Part shown: positions 10,181 through 18,895 of the stretch, one piece after another
How positions within the stretch are numbered: position 1 is the first letter of the stretch
Layout of the letters: every line of letters begins with the position of its first letter
Assembly (NCBI RefSeq): GCF_001307035.1
Contig: NZ_LKIU01000005.1
Location: 1-64,000 of the forward strand
Source of the DNA: Arthrobacter sp. Edens01
GTDB taxonomy: Bacteria; Actinomycetota; Actinomycetes; Actinomycetales; Micrococcaceae
Direction of reading: 5' to 3'
DNA length: 64,000 nt
The notes under the pieces: generated by a model
The model's input: the letters and a program-made list of their open reading frames with translations, nothing else
The model's database searches: none
What the model was told of the DNA's origin: nothing
Translations under genes and position numbers: made by a program

Positions 10181-11281
10181 CTAGGCGGTAGGCCGCTCGG
10201 CTGGTTGGACGTAGTCGGTGGCGCTGCCTGCAGGACTCTCTGCAGTGGCACTGGGCGGGCGGACATGCAGCACGGTATTCAGGAAGTCTGCTGTTTCATC
10301 GAGCACGGCGCGTGCTTCCGGCCTGGAGAACTGGAACTGGGCTTCGTGCGGCAGCGCGGGGGAGAGGTCCTGCGGCCAGAAGCTGCGGGTGACCGCGACG
10401 CCAAGGCTCTCCAGCCGGTCCGCGAAGGGCACTGACTGCGCGGCGGTGAGCCCGTCACCGTTGCCGCCGCTGATGAATGCCGGCGGAAATGCGGCTGTGG
10501 CATGGGAAATCACGGACATTTGCTCCGCAGCGGGAGTTTCGCTGAACCGGCGTTTTCCGATGTAGGCCCACAGTGCCGTGCGGAAGCCCCAGCCCAGGAT
10601 GCCGGTGAGCTTTCCCATGGCCTCCAGGTCGTAAACACCGCAGTGCAGCAGTGCGCCGCGCAGCTGCGGTCCGGACAGTCCGGGGGAGATCCCGAGCTCT
10701 GACGCGTACCCGGGGGAGGACACCGCTGCCGCCAGCTGCGCTGCGAGCTGTGCTCCGGCGGAGTCTCCGGCAAGGACCACACGGTCCATATCCAGTCCGT
10801 AGTCCCCGGCGTTGTCCCGGAGGTACTGCAGGGCCTGATTCAATTCCTGCAGTGCCCGCGGATAGATGCTGCCCGGCGCCACTGAATAGTCAACGCCGAC
10901 GGCGGCGAATCCCCGGGCGGCCAGCATCCGCAGATAGGGGGCTACGTCCCGCCGTGAGCCGGAAATCCAGGCGCCTCCGTGAACCCAGAAAACGACCGGT
11001 GCGGGAGTTTCTGCCGTGTGCCCGGGAGGCAGATAGATGTCCAGGCGCCGGGCACCGCCGTCGGCCTGGTATTTGATGTTCCGGTGCTCAGGCACCTGGG
11101 GGGACCATGGCTTCATCTGGTCGATGAGCTGCCGCGCGCCCCGGTGGAAAACGCCTCGGATCAGGAGGGCAGCCGGCCACGGGGTCACCGCCAGGACAGT
11201 CCCGGCGGCTGCAGCGGTCAATGTTGCTGCCACCGCTGCCGCCGGAGCGGGGCGCAGTCTGCTGGCACGGAAGTTCGGCAC
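10181..11281 (-). CDS. Alpha/beta-hydrolase, HSL-type esterase
   Basis: The 366-residue protein is a carboxylesterase of the hormone-sensitive lipase type. The oxyanion-hole motif HGGAW is at 101-105 and the nucleophile elbow GDSAG at 172-176 (Ser174). A hydrophobic Ala-rich N-terminus (about 12-40) suggests a membrane anchor or uncleaved signal. The start is a GTG with a weak ribosome site, so the N-terminus is uncertain. The substrate is not predictable. It is the first gene of a two-gene unit with the DUF5129-like gene and is divergent from hpaH. Confidence 0.85.
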   Translation of the reverse strand: MPNFRASRLRPAPAAAVAATLTAAAAGTVLAVTPWPAALLIRGVFHRGARQLIDQMKPWSPQVPEHRNIKYQADGGARRLDIYLPPGHTAETPAPVVFWVHGGAWISGSRRDVAPYLRMLAARGFAAVGVDYSVAPGSIYPRALQELNQALQYLRDNAGDYGLDMDRVVLAGDSAGAQLAAQLAAAVSSPGYASELGISPGLSGPQLRGALLHCGVYDLEAMGKLTGILGWGFRTALWAYIGKRRFSETPAAEQMSVISHATAAFPPAFISGGNGDGLTAAQSVPFADRLESLGVAVTRSFWPQDLSPALPHEAQFQFSRPEARAVLDETADFLNTVLHVRPPSATAESPAGSATDYVQPAERPTA

Positions 11282-11407
11282 AGCCCCAGCTTAATGCAGT
11301 GCTGCGGGGCGGTTCGTATTCGACGGGAATGTGTCGAGGATCATATACAATCCATTTCAACCGTATGGATCGGACCCAGTGCCTCCCCCGAAAGTGGTGC
11401 AGTTAGC

Positions 11408-12193
11408 GTGCTCGAGAAACAGACCATAGAGAAGATCGCCGACGAGCTGGTGGCCGCCGGTGCCAGCCGCACGCCCGTGCCCCGGCTGACCGCGCGGTAT
11501 CCGGAGATGACGGTGGAGGACTCCTACGCCGTTCAGGAACTGTGGAGCCGGCGCATGCAGGAGCACGGGCGGAAGCTGGCGGGCCGGAAAATCGGTCTGA
11601 CCTCCAAGGCCATGCAGGCTGCCACCGGGATCACCGAACCGGATTACGGCGTCATTTTCGACAACATGGTCCTCGAAAACGGCTGCACTGTTCAGTGGGA
11701 TGCCTACACGCATCCGCGGATCGAAGTTGAGCTCGCCTTTGTGCTTGGCAAGCCGCTCTCCGGACCGAACTGCACCATTTTCGATGTCCTCGACGCCACC
11801 GAGTACGTGGTTCCGGCCCTTGAGATTCTTGATTCCCGGATTGAGATGGAAGGCCGCACGATTGTGGACACCATCGCGGACAATGCCGCGATGGGCGCGA
11901 TGGTGGTGGGCGGGCGCCCGGTCAAGGTGGACGACGTCGACCTCCGGTGGATCTCCGCGCTGCTCTACAAGAACCAGACCATCGAGGAGACCGGCGTGGC
12001 CGCAGGCGTGCTGAATCATCCCGCCGCAGGCGTCTACTGGCTGGCGAACAAGATCGCCGCCCACGGTGCCAGCCTCGGCGCCGGGGAAATCATCCTGGCC
12101 GGTTCCTTCACCCGTCCCATGTGGGTACACAAGGGTGATACCGTCCATGCAGACTACGGACAGCTGGGATCAGTGACATGCCGTTTCGAGTAG
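11408..12193 (+). CDS. hpaH: 2-oxo-hept-4-ene-1,7-dioate hydratase
   Basis: HpaH hydrates 2-oxohept-4-ene-1,7-dioate in the homoprotocatechuate (4-hydroxyphenylacetate) meta-cleavage pathway. The 261-residue protein has the hydratase signature AGRKIGLTSKAMQ and EPDYGVIFDNM, and the metal-binding acidic stretch HPRIEVELAFVLG. The GTG start at 11408 makes the N-terminus VLEKQTIEKIADEL align with the E. coli HpaH N-terminus; the open frame further upstream is not coding. The stop overlaps hpaI by 16 bases. The ring-opening and decarboxylating hpa genes are not in the window. A hydratase of another catechol pathway is the alternative. Confidence 0.85.
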   Translation: MLEKQTIEKIADELVAAGASRTPVPRLTARYPEMTVEDSYAVQELWSRRMQEHGRKLAGRKIGLTSKAMQAATGITEPDYGVIFDNMVLENGCTVQWDAYTHPRIEVELAFVLGKPLSGPNCTIFDVLDATEYVVPALEILDSRIEMEGRTIVDTIADNAAMGAMVVGGRPVKVDDVDLRWISALLYKNQTIEETGVAAGVLNHPAAGVYWLANKIAAHGASLGAGEIILAGSFTRPMWVHKGDTVHADYGQLGSVTCRFE

Positions 12194-12987
12194 AACCCGC
12201 GGCAGACTTCAAGACCGTCCTCGGCGGCGGAAAACGGGCCCAGGTGGGAATGTGGGCCTGCACCGGAAACCCGCTCGTAGCCGAAATCTGCGCCGGTTCA
12301 GGCTTTGACTGGCTGCTGATCGACGGCGAACACAGCATCAACTCCCTTGAATCCATCAGTACCCAGCTGCAGGTTGTGGCCGGGTACCCAATCCACCCGG
12401 TGGTCCGGGTGCCTGCCAATGACACCGTGATGATCAAGCAGTACCTGGACCTCGGGGTCCAGAACCTGATTGTCCCCATGGTGGACAACGCAGAGCAGGC
12501 CGCGCAGGCCGTCGCTGCCGTCAGGTATCCGCCCCGCGGTGTGCGCGGCGTGGGCAGTGCACTGGCCCGCGGTTCACGCTGGAACCGGATTGAGGGGTAC
12601 CTGAACCGCGCTGAGGAAACCATCACGTTGCTGGTGCAGGTCGAATCCGCAGAAGCAGTGGCCAACGTGGCACAGATCGCCGGCACCGACGGCGTGGACG
12701 GCATCTTCATTGGACCGTCGGACCTGGCAGCTTCCATGGGCCACCTTGGGCAGCAGGACCATCCGGAGGTAACTTCCGCCGTCGAGCACTGTATCCGGAC
12801 CGCCAGGGAGCTCGGTGTGCCGGTGGGCGTAAACGCGTTCGTCGAGGCGACGGCCCGCCGCTACCTCGACGCCGGAGCGGACTACATTGCCGTGGGCGCC
12901 GACGTCGCCATGCTTGCCCGCGCCTCTGAGGCGCTCGCGGCCAAGTATCTTCCTGAGGGGACCGGGGACACGCCCGCGAGCTACTAG
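12178..12987 (+). CDS. hpaI: 4-hydroxy-2-oxoheptane-1,7-dioate aldolase
   Basis: HpaI is a class II, metal-dependent pyruvate aldolase that splits 4-hydroxy-2-oxoheptanedioate into pyruvate and succinic semialdehyde. The 269 residues hold the key positions at a constant offset of 7 from the E. coli enzyme: His52 (GEH), Arg77 (VVRVP), Glu156 (VQVES) and Asp182 (GPSDLA). It overlaps hpaH by 16 bases and should be translated with it. The succinic semialdehyde it makes could join the pool produced by the amine-degrading genes further right. Related aldolases such as GarL or RhmA are less likely given hpaH. Confidence 0.92.
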   Translation: MPFRVEPAADFKTVLGGGKRAQVGMWACTGNPLVAEICAGSGFDWLLIDGEHSINSLESISTQLQVVAGYPIHPVVRVPANDTVMIKQYLDLGVQNLIVPMVDNAEQAAQAVAAVRYPPRGVRGVGSALARGSRWNRIEGYLNRAEETITLLVQVESAEAVANVAQIAGTDGVDGIFIGPSDLAASMGHLGQQDHPEVTSAVEHCIRTARELGVPVGVNAFVEATARRYLDAGADYIAVGADVAMLARASEALAAKYLPEGTGDTPASY

Positions 12988-13002
12988 CTGTACCGGTCAT
13001 AC

Positions 13003-13064
13003 CGCCGAGAGGACAGTCGCGGCTCGTTTCAGCTCTGAAAGCAGCCGCAAGTGTCCTCTCGGCG
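13003..13064. repeat. Dispersed palindromic element, copy A
   Basis: Outer arms CGCCGAGAGGACA (13003-13015) and its exact complement (13052-13064) enclose a second stem, GCGGCT/AGCCGC, and a TTCAG/CTGAA tip. It lies between two convergent genes. Its left arm shares most positions with copy B at 15531-15588. It may also terminate hpaI transcription, though it has no T-run. Confidence 0.8.
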
Positions 13065-13095
13065 CATGGCTGGAGACGAAACCGCCGAAGGAAGC

Positions 13096-14832
13096 CTAGG
13101 GAAGCATCCAGCCCAGCACCGGCGTGGACTGCAGGAAGACGATCACGCACAGCGCCAGCAGCAGCGCCACGCTCCAGCCGAAGACCTTGCGCAGCAGCAC
13201 GGATTCGCGGCCGCTCATGTTCACCGCTGCGGCAGCGATGGCCAGGTTCTGCGGGGAAATGAGCTTGCCCATCACTCCGCCTCCGGTATTCGCGGCGACC
13301 ATGAGTTTGGGATCCAGTCCGGCGGCCGCGCCGGCCGTCTCCTGCAGGCGGGCGAACAATGCGTTGGCCGAGGTATCGGAACCCGTTACCGCGGTACCGA
13401 TCCAGCCAAGCACGGGGGAGAGGAACGCGAAGAACGCTCCGGTGCCTGCCAGCCAGGTGCCGATCGAGATGGTCTGCCCGGAAAAGTTCATGACATAGGC
13501 CAGGGCCAGCACGGCCAGGATGGTCAGTGCCGCAGACGTCATCCGTCTGGCAGTCAGCCAGATTTCCTGCAGGGCCCCGCCTACACTGAGCGGATACCGG
13601 CCATGGTCGTTGAAACGGGAATACACGACCGCGACGATCAGGCCGCTGATCAGCAGCAGGGTTCCCGGGGTGACCAGCCATTCGAAGTTGTAAACCGTGG
13701 AAGAAACGCGCTCGCCGTCTGCGTCAAGCAGCGCGTCGTGCAGCCACGGCCAGGGAATCCTGATGGTGGTCCTGGCCAGCGCTTCGGGCACGTTTACTCC
13801 CAGCGTCCAAAGGTTCACGAAGCCGAAGATCACGATTACCAGGACATAGGGAAAGAGTGCCATCCAGGCCCGGGAGGGGGTCAGGCGGTCAGTCGCCGTG
13901 TCCGTCGCTGCGCTTCCCACCGGGGTGTTTCCGCCGCCGGCTGACGTCCACCCTTCTGCCTTCGCCGCTGCCAGCTCGCCCTGCATCCGCTCCGCCGCCG
14001 CCTTACCGCCGCGGGGATGCCAGACGCGGAGGAATCCGACGGCGGCCGCGAGCGCCACCAGGGACGCGACAATGTCCGTGAGCTCGTAGGAGAAAAAGTT
14101 TGAGCACAGGAACTGGAACACAGAGAAGACGATTCCGGTGAAGAGCGCCACCGGCCAGCAGTCCCGCAGCCCGCGGCGCCCGTCGAGGATAAAGAGCAGC
14201 ACCAGGGGAATGATGAAGGCGAGCAGCGGTGTCTGGCGTCCGACGACGGCCCCGATCTCGTCCCCGGTGTAACTGGTGAGGTTTGCCGCCGTCGTAATTG
14301 GAATGGCCAGTGCGCCAAAGGCGACCGGTGCCGTGTTGGCGATCAGCACGGCCGTGGCGGCGCGGACGGGGGCTATGCCCAGCGCCAGGAGCATGGTCAC
14401 GGTGATGGCCACCGGTGCGCCGAATCCGGCAAGTGCCTCCAGCAAACCGCCGAAGCAGAAGGCGACCAGGATGGCCTGAACCCGCAGGTCCCCGCCGCCC
14501 ACAGCGTCAAAGACCCGGCGAAGGTCCTCAAACCGTCCGCTGCGCACGGTGACCTGGTACAGCCAGACGGCCATGACGATGATCCACACCACCGGGAACA
14601 GGCCAAACGCCGCTCCCTGCGTGGCCGAGAGGACGGCAAGCCCCACGGGCATGCCAAAACCGGCGACGGCGACTACCAGCGCAGCGAGCAGCGCCCACGC
14701 CCCGGCGACGTACGCCTTCGTCTTGACGAAGGCAAGCAGGACAAAGAAGACCACCAGCGGAACCAGCGCCAGCAGCGCCGACAGTGTGATGGATGATCCC
14801 ACTGCGTCAGTGGCCGGGGTGAAGCTCTCCAT
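13096..14832 (-). CDS. lldP: L-lactate permease paralog (LctP family)
   Basis: This 578-residue LctP-family permease aligns with the one at 72-1802 over its whole length. Motif positions are the same (MPVGLAVLSATQGA from residue 61, GFGAPVAIT near 136-144), and the C-terminus STPVLGWMLP is identical. It should import lactate or glycolate with protons. The ATG is preceded by GGAGG. No TGGTCnGACCA operator was found upstream, so its control differs from that of the first copy. Its neighbours (hpaI, GNAT gene) do not indicate a special substrate. The middle loop (about 280-310) is where the two copies differ most. Confidence 0.92.
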   Translation of the reverse strand: MESFTPATDAVGSSITLSALLALVPLVVFFVLLAFVKTKAYVAGAWALLAALVVAVAGFGMPVGLAVLSATQGAAFGLFPVVWIIVMAVWLYQVTVRSGRFEDLRRVFDAVGGGDLRVQAILVAFCFGGLLEALAGFGAPVAITVTMLLALGIAPVRAATAVLIANTAPVAFGALAIPITTAANLTSYTGDEIGAVVGRQTPLLAFIIPLVLLFILDGRRGLRDCWPVALFTGIVFSVFQFLCSNFFSYELTDIVASLVALAAAVGFLRVWHPRGGKAAAERMQGELAAAKAEGWTSAGGGNTPVGSAATDTATDRLTPSRAWMALFPYVLVIVIFGFVNLWTLGVNVPEALARTTIRIPWPWLHDALLDADGERVSSTVYNFEWLVTPGTLLLISGLIVAVVYSRFNDHGRYPLSVGGALQEIWLTARRMTSAALTILAVLALAYVMNFSGQTISIGTWLAGTGAFFAFLSPVLGWIGTAVTGSDTSANALFARLQETAGAAAGLDPKLMVAANTGGGVMGKLISPQNLAIAAAAVNMSGRESVLLRKVFGWSVALLLALCVIVFLQSTPVLGWMLP

Positions 14833-14942
14833 AAGGACCTCCGTGCCGCTGCTGCCGGGGCCGGCGCTGCCAAGTGCGGCGCTGCGGGCCGGAGACTGGC
14901 GTCGGGAAGAACGGAAAAGGCGCTGACTCCAGAGTAGGAGCC

Positions 14943-15488
14943 CTACCAGCCCTTGGCGAGATAGAGGTCCAGATACGCCCCGCGGTCCACATCAAGGTCT
15001 TCCCGGCGTTCAAGGCCTGCGGCCAGGGCTGTGCGCTGGGAGCCAATGTTGTCCACGGAGGTGTACGCCACCACGGGGAGTCCGGGAAGCAGCTCTTCGG
15101 CCAGCCGGACTGCTTCAAGTGCGCCTTCAGTGGCCAGGCCCTGGCCCCACACTGCGGGGGAATAGCGGTAGTACAGGTTCAGTGCGGGCCGGCCCCGGAT
15201 CACGCGGTGGGAGACACCCGTGAAACCGATCAGCGTCCCCCGGTCGTCCGGGTCGAATACGGCCCAGACCCCGAAGCCGTGCCGGTACCAGTGCTGCCGG
15301 ATTTCGTGGAAGGTCCGGGCGGATGACGCCCGGGTGACGCTGGACGGCACGGGGTGGTGCACGTTGGTCCGCGGGTCTGTGTGCAGGTCGACTGCCGCGG
15401 CCTCATCCCGCGCTTCCGGTCTGCACAGCAGCAGCCGCTGCGTGCGCACGGGAGACCAGTCCCCGGCGTTCTGCTCCAGCATGGCCAC
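14943..15488 (-). CDS. GNAT-family N-acetyltransferase (RimJ/RimL type)
   Basis: The 181-residue protein has the GNAT fold: an N-terminal TQRLLLCRPEARDE strand-helix typical of RimJ/RimL-like enzymes, a central GTLIGFTGVSHRV strand, and the acetyl-CoA-binding stretch YSPAVWGQGLATEGALEAVR. It probably acetylates an amine of a protein or small molecule with acetyl-CoA; the target is unknown. It could start two codons later at a second ATG. It lies 110 bases upstream of the second lactate permease on the same strand. Confidence 0.88.
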   Translation of the reverse strand: MAMLEQNAGDWSPVRTQRLLLCRPEARDEAAAVDLHTDPRTNVHHPVPSSVTRASSARTFHEIRQHWYRHGFGVWAVFDPDDRGTLIGFTGVSHRVIRGRPALNLYYRYSPAVWGQGLATEGALEAVRLAEELLPGLPVVAYTSVDNIGSQRTALAAGLERREDLDVDRGAYLDLYLAKGW

Positions 15489-15530
15489 TACTGTAGCGCC
15501 CGGCGGTCCCTCTGCCCCGCTGCTCTTTAC

Positions 15531-15588
15531 CCGAGAGGGCAGAAACGGCTCTTTTGGCGCCCCATTCGAGCCGTTTCTGCCCTCTCGG
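15531..15588. repeat. Dispersed palindromic element, copy B
   Basis: A perfect 21-bp inverted repeat (15531-15551 and 15568-15588; left arm begins CCGAGAGGGCAGAAACGG) with a 16-nt loop. It lies downstream of the DUF1275 gene and upstream of the GNAT gene. Copies A and C share the outer CGAGA-G-CAG pattern. It is probably also a terminator-like structure. Confidence 0.85.
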
Positions 15589-15591
15589 CCG

Positions 15592-16287
15592 TTAGGCCAG
15601 GGCGCGGCGCTCGCGGTGGTGGCGGACGTACCCGAACACGGCCACCGACGTGGAAATCAGGGCGGAGACCGCCAGCCCCAGCCAGAGACCTACGTTCAGG
15701 GCGGCAGCACCGGCAACGGCCCCGGCCAGGATCAGGGCGATCGCCAGTGCCCGGCGGGCCCAGAACTTCCCGTCCCCGCCCGCCAGCCGCGAATCAGCTG
15801 CCAGCCCGGTGATGGTGGAGGTGACAACAACGGTGGTGACCTCGGCAACCTTCAGCCGTTTGGCGGTAGCGGCCTGGATGCCCATCAGCGTGGCCATGGA
15901 AGAGGTGGTGATGCTGCCCAGGACCTCGTCCGCCTGCACGTCCACCACGGCGGTGAAGACGGCAAGGGCAGTGATCCCGGACGCCACCACCATCAGCGCC
16001 GCCGATACCCGCCCGGACCACCCTTCCGGCCCCCGGCGCAGCATGCGGCCGGCCAGGGCCGCGCCGAGCATAAAGAACAGCAGCGCCAGGGCTGGACGGA
16101 GCACCGGCAGGTCAGCCCCGCCGGCGAAGGCCATGCCCAGCAGCACTACGTTGCCGGTCATGTTCCCGGTAAAGACGTTGTCCAGGCCCAGGTAGCCAAC
16201 GGCGTCGATCACCCCGGTGGAGAAAGTCAGCGCCAGCATCAACCACAGATGCACCCGGTCGGTGGGCACGGAATTGAGGCGTTTCAT
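15592..16287 (-). CDS. DUF1275 (YoaK-family) membrane protein
   Basis: This 231-residue integral membrane protein belongs to the DUF1275/YoaK family of unknown function. About six hydrophobic helices are visible. The family-like N-terminal region LTFSTGVIDAVGYLGL is followed by FTGNMTGNVVLLGMA, its most conserved motif. The ATG at 16287 is chosen over a TTG seven codons upstream because AGGAAAGGGAA stands just before it. It is divergent from the gamma-glutamyltransferase gene. A transport role is often guessed for the family but not shown here. Confidence 0.88.
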   Translation of the reverse strand: MKRLNSVPTDRVHLWLMLALTFSTGVIDAVGYLGLDNVFTGNMTGNVVLLGMAFAGGADLPVLRPALALLFFMLGAALAGRMLRRGPEGWSGRVSAALMVVASGITALAVFTAVVDVQADEVLGSITTSSMATLMGIQAATAKRLKVAEVTTVVVTSTITGLAADSRLAGGDGKFWARRALAIALILAGAVAGAAALNVGLWLGLAVSALISTSVAVFGYVRHHRERRALA

Positions 16288-16319
16288 CGGCTTCCCTTTC
16301 CTCGGCAATCCCGCCTAAT

Positions 16320-16325
16320 GTATAC
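16320..16325. promoter_or_regulatory. GTATAC half-palindrome, possible GntR site
   Basis: GTATAC sits in a short A/T-rich stretch between DUF1275 and the gamma-glutamyltransferase gene. FCD-type GntR regulators often bind sites centred on GTATAC-like sequences, and such a regulator is encoded downstream in the same unit. The site is short and could be chance. Confidence 0.25.
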
Positions 16326-16407
16326 GAAATAGACTGAGACGTGGGTTTTGTATTCAATTTGAGTTCATACGCGTCGCATCGCCACCACATCCAACGAAAG
16401 CGAAGCC

Positions 16408-18225
16408 ATGTCCTTCACTGCTCCCGGCACGTTTACCACCAGGCCCACCCTCCAGGGAACGTTCGGAATGAGCGCCTCCACCCACTGGCTGGCTACTGCT
16501 GCGGCGCAGTCGGTGCTGGAACGCGGTGGAAACGCGTTCGACGCCGCGGCAGCAGCAGGCTTCGTCCTGCACGTCGTGGAACCCCACCTCAACGGACCGG
16601 GTGGAGACCTGACCGGTGTTTTTGCCACCGCGGAGAACCCGGCAGAACCGGTGGTGCTGATGGGACAGGGTGCAGCGCCGAAAGCTGCCACCAGGGAACA
16701 CTTCCTTTCCGAGGGACTGGAACTGGTACCCGGGTCGGGTGCGCTGGCTGCTGCCGTTCCGGCCGCCGTCGATGCCTGGCTGCTGCTGCTTCGTGACCAC
16801 GGCACCTGGGAACTGGCCGATGTGCTGGCCTATGCCGAGGGGTATGCCCGTGACGGGCATCCGGTCCTGGCCCAGGTTGGCCGGACCGTCGGACAGGTCG
16901 CGGAACTCTTCCGGGAGCACTGGCCGACTTCCGCAGCATTGTGGATGCCCGAAGGCCGTCCGCCGGCCGAAGGGGAACTCGTCACCAATCCCGCCTACGC
17001 CGCGGTGCTGCAGCGCCTCGCCGCTGCAGGCGGGGAGGGCGCCACCCGTGAAGAACGCATCGACGCAGCCCGCCGCGAATGGAGCACGGGCTTCGTCGCT
17101 CAGGCGGCAGCGGACTTCGCCGGAATCCCGCACCGGCACTCGTCCGGAACCGACCACGCCGGGGTCATTACGGCGTCGGACTTTGCCGGTTCCGAAGCAG
17201 GCTATGAACCGGCCGTCACCTTCGAATTCCGCGGCTACACCATTGCGAAGACAGGCCCCTGGGGCCAGGGCCCTGCCCTGCTTCAGACACTGGCCATCCT
17301 CGACGGCTTCCCCGATGAGTACCTCGATCCCTCGACGGAGCTGGGTGTCCACACCATTCTCGAAGCGCAGAAACTGGCAATCGCGGACCGGGAGGCCTAC
17401 TACGGGGACAGCCATGTGCCGCTGGAGTACCTGCTCAGCGAGGAATACGCCGCCAGGCGCCGCGAACAGATCACGCCGCTTGCCTCCCACGAATTCCGGC
17501 CCGGGGACGTTCCCGGCCACACGCCCTTCGTGCCGCCGCTGCGCACCGAATACGTGCCGCCGGCGCTGGCGGGGAACGACGCCGCCGGGCTGGGTGACGG
17601 GACGGGCGAACCGACGGTTTCACCCACCGGAGAAACCCGCGGGGATACCTGCCATGTAGACGTGGTGGACCGCTGGGGCAACATGGTCTCCGTGACCCCG
17701 TCAGGCGGCTGGCTTCAGTCCTCCCCGACCATTCCGGAACTCGGTTTCTGCCTGGGCACCCGCCTGCAGATGACCTGGCTGGAAGACGGAGCGCCGTCCA
17801 CCCTGCAGCCCGGCAGGCGGCCCCGCACCACGCTGACTCCCACGCTGGTCCTGAAGGACGGCAATCCCGTCGCCGCCCTCGGTTCGCCCGGCGGAGACCA
17901 GCAGGACCAGTGGCAGCTGCTGTACCTGCTGCGAACAATCGTGGGCGGCTACACCCCGCAGCAGGCCATCGACGCCCCGGCCTTCCACACCACGTCACTT
18001 CCTGGGTCCTTCTGGCCTCGCACCTGGACTCCCGGCGGGGCTGTAGTGGAAGACCGGCTTGGTACCGAAGTCATTGAGGCCCTGGCTGACCGCGGCCATG
18101 CGGTGACGCGGGCAGGGGACTGGGCACTGGGCCGCCTTTCCGCCGTCGTGCGCGATCCGCAGACCGGCGTACTGATGGCAGCGGCGAACCCCCGCGGGGC
18201 ACAGGGTTATGCCGCCGGCCGTTGA
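16408..18225 (+). CDS. Gamma-glutamyltransferase family protein (YwrD-like)
   Basis: This 605-residue Ntn-hydrolase of the gamma-glutamyltranspeptidase family should self-cleave before the catalytic threonine of the DTCHVDVVD motif (Thr414), giving a large N-terminal and a smaller C-terminal subunit. Other family segments are GGNAFDAAAAAGF, LNGPGGD and ALGSPGGDQQDQW. No signal peptide is seen, so it is cytoplasmic, unlike secreted GGT. That fits the YwrD-like branch. It might hydrolyse gamma-glutamyl amides such as those of polyamine routes, but this is only suggested by the cluster further right. Its stop is overlapped by the GntR gene. Confidence 0.88.
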   Translation: MSFTAPGTFTTRPTLQGTFGMSASTHWLATAAAQSVLERGGNAFDAAAAAGFVLHVVEPHLNGPGGDLTGVFATAENPAEPVVLMGQGAAPKAATREHFLSEGLELVPGSGALAAAVPAAVDAWLLLLRDHGTWELADVLAYAEGYARDGHPVLAQVGRTVGQVAELFREHWPTSAALWMPEGRPPAEGELVTNPAYAAVLQRLAAAGGEGATREERIDAARREWSTGFVAQAAADFAGIPHRHSSGTDHAGVITASDFAGSEAGYEPAVTFEFRGYTIAKTGPWGQGPALLQTLAILDGFPDEYLDPSTELGVHTILEAQKLAIADREAYYGDSHVPLEYLLSEEYAARRREQITPLASHEFRPGDVPGHTPFVPPLRTEYVPPALAGNDAAGLGDGTGEPTVSPTGETRGDTCHVDVVDRWGNMVSVTPSGGWLQSSPTIPELGFCLGTRLQMTWLEDGAPSTLQPGRRPRTTLTPTLVLKDGNPVAALGSPGGDQQDQWQLLYLLRTIVGGYTPQQAIDAPAFHTTSLPGSFWPRTWTPGGAVVEDRLGTEVIEALADRGHAVTRAGDWALGRLSAVVRDPQTGVLMAAANPRGAQGYAAGR

Positions 18226-18895
18226 TCCTGCGCCGGAACCGGCCATAAGCGACCGCATCCGCCGGGACATCATCCGCGGTGAACTGGTGCCCGGGGCCAA
18301 GATTACCGAAGCCGCGCTCGCGGCACGGTACGGTTCCTCGCGGGTTCCGGTGCGGGAGGCGCTCCGTGCCCTGGCAGTCGAGGGCTTCGTTGAGTCACGG
18401 CCCTACGCCGGGTCCAGGGTGGCCCGGCTGGACCCGGATGAAGCGGGAGACCTGTTCGCCGTCCGGGAGACAGTGGAAGGTGCGACGGCGCGGCGCGCTG
18501 CCGAGCGGTCCGCCCGGCAGGCAGCCTCCGGCACCCCGGACCCGGCCTGGTGGGAAACCCGCCGGCGTCTTGGAGAAATCCTTGCGGCCGGTGACTCGGC
18601 CGCTGCGGACGGGAGGCTGGCCGAGCTCCCTGAACTGAACCTGGCTTTCCACCGCGGGATCGCGGAGCTGGCCGGCAGTGTGTCCCTCCAGGCGCTGCTG
18701 GCCCAGCTCGCCGGCAAGATTGAATGGCTCTACGCCTCCGACGTCGGTTTCCGCGGCCGGGACTCCTGGAGCGAGCACCGCCCCATCCTGGCTGCCGTCG
18801 ACGCCGGAGATGCGCGCGGGGCGGAGCAGCTGATGCGGGACCATATCCAGCGGTCCCGGCAGTCCTGGCTCAGCCGTTTCGCGGAAGGAAGCTGA
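18209..18895 (+). CDS. GntR-family transcriptional regulator (FCD subfamily)
   Basis: The 228-residue regulator has an N-terminal winged helix (about 10-75) with the GntR signature RYGSSRVPVREALRALAVEGF. An all-helical FCD ligand-binding domain (about 80-220) follows, with ELNLAFHRGIAELAG and a late EHRPILAAVDAGDA. It overlaps the gamma-glutamyltransferase gene by 17 bases, so it most likely controls that operon. FadR-type operators matching the FCD class also occur at lldP/lutA, but the regulator of those sites is not necessarily this one. Confidence 0.9.
   Translation: MPPAVDPAPEPAISDRIRRDIIRGELVPGAKITEAALAARYGSSRVPVREALRALAVEGFVESRPYAGSRVARLDPDEAGDLFAVRETVEGATARRAAERSARQAASGTPDPAWWETRRRLGEILAAGDSAAADGRLAELPELNLAFHRGIAELAGSVSLQALLAQLAGKIEWLYASDVGFRGRDSWSEHRPILAAVDAGDARGAEQLMRDHIQRSRQSWLSRFAEGS

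Noticed and set aside
10979-11407. Upstream in-frame extension of hpaH
   Set aside because: It lies opposite the esterase N-terminus and across the divergent promoter region; the GTG at 11408 fits the HpaH N-terminus.
12707-13681. A 324-codon minus-strand frame over hpaI and the second permease
   Set aside because: It is the permease read in the wrong frame; the proper frame is intact and matches the family throughout.
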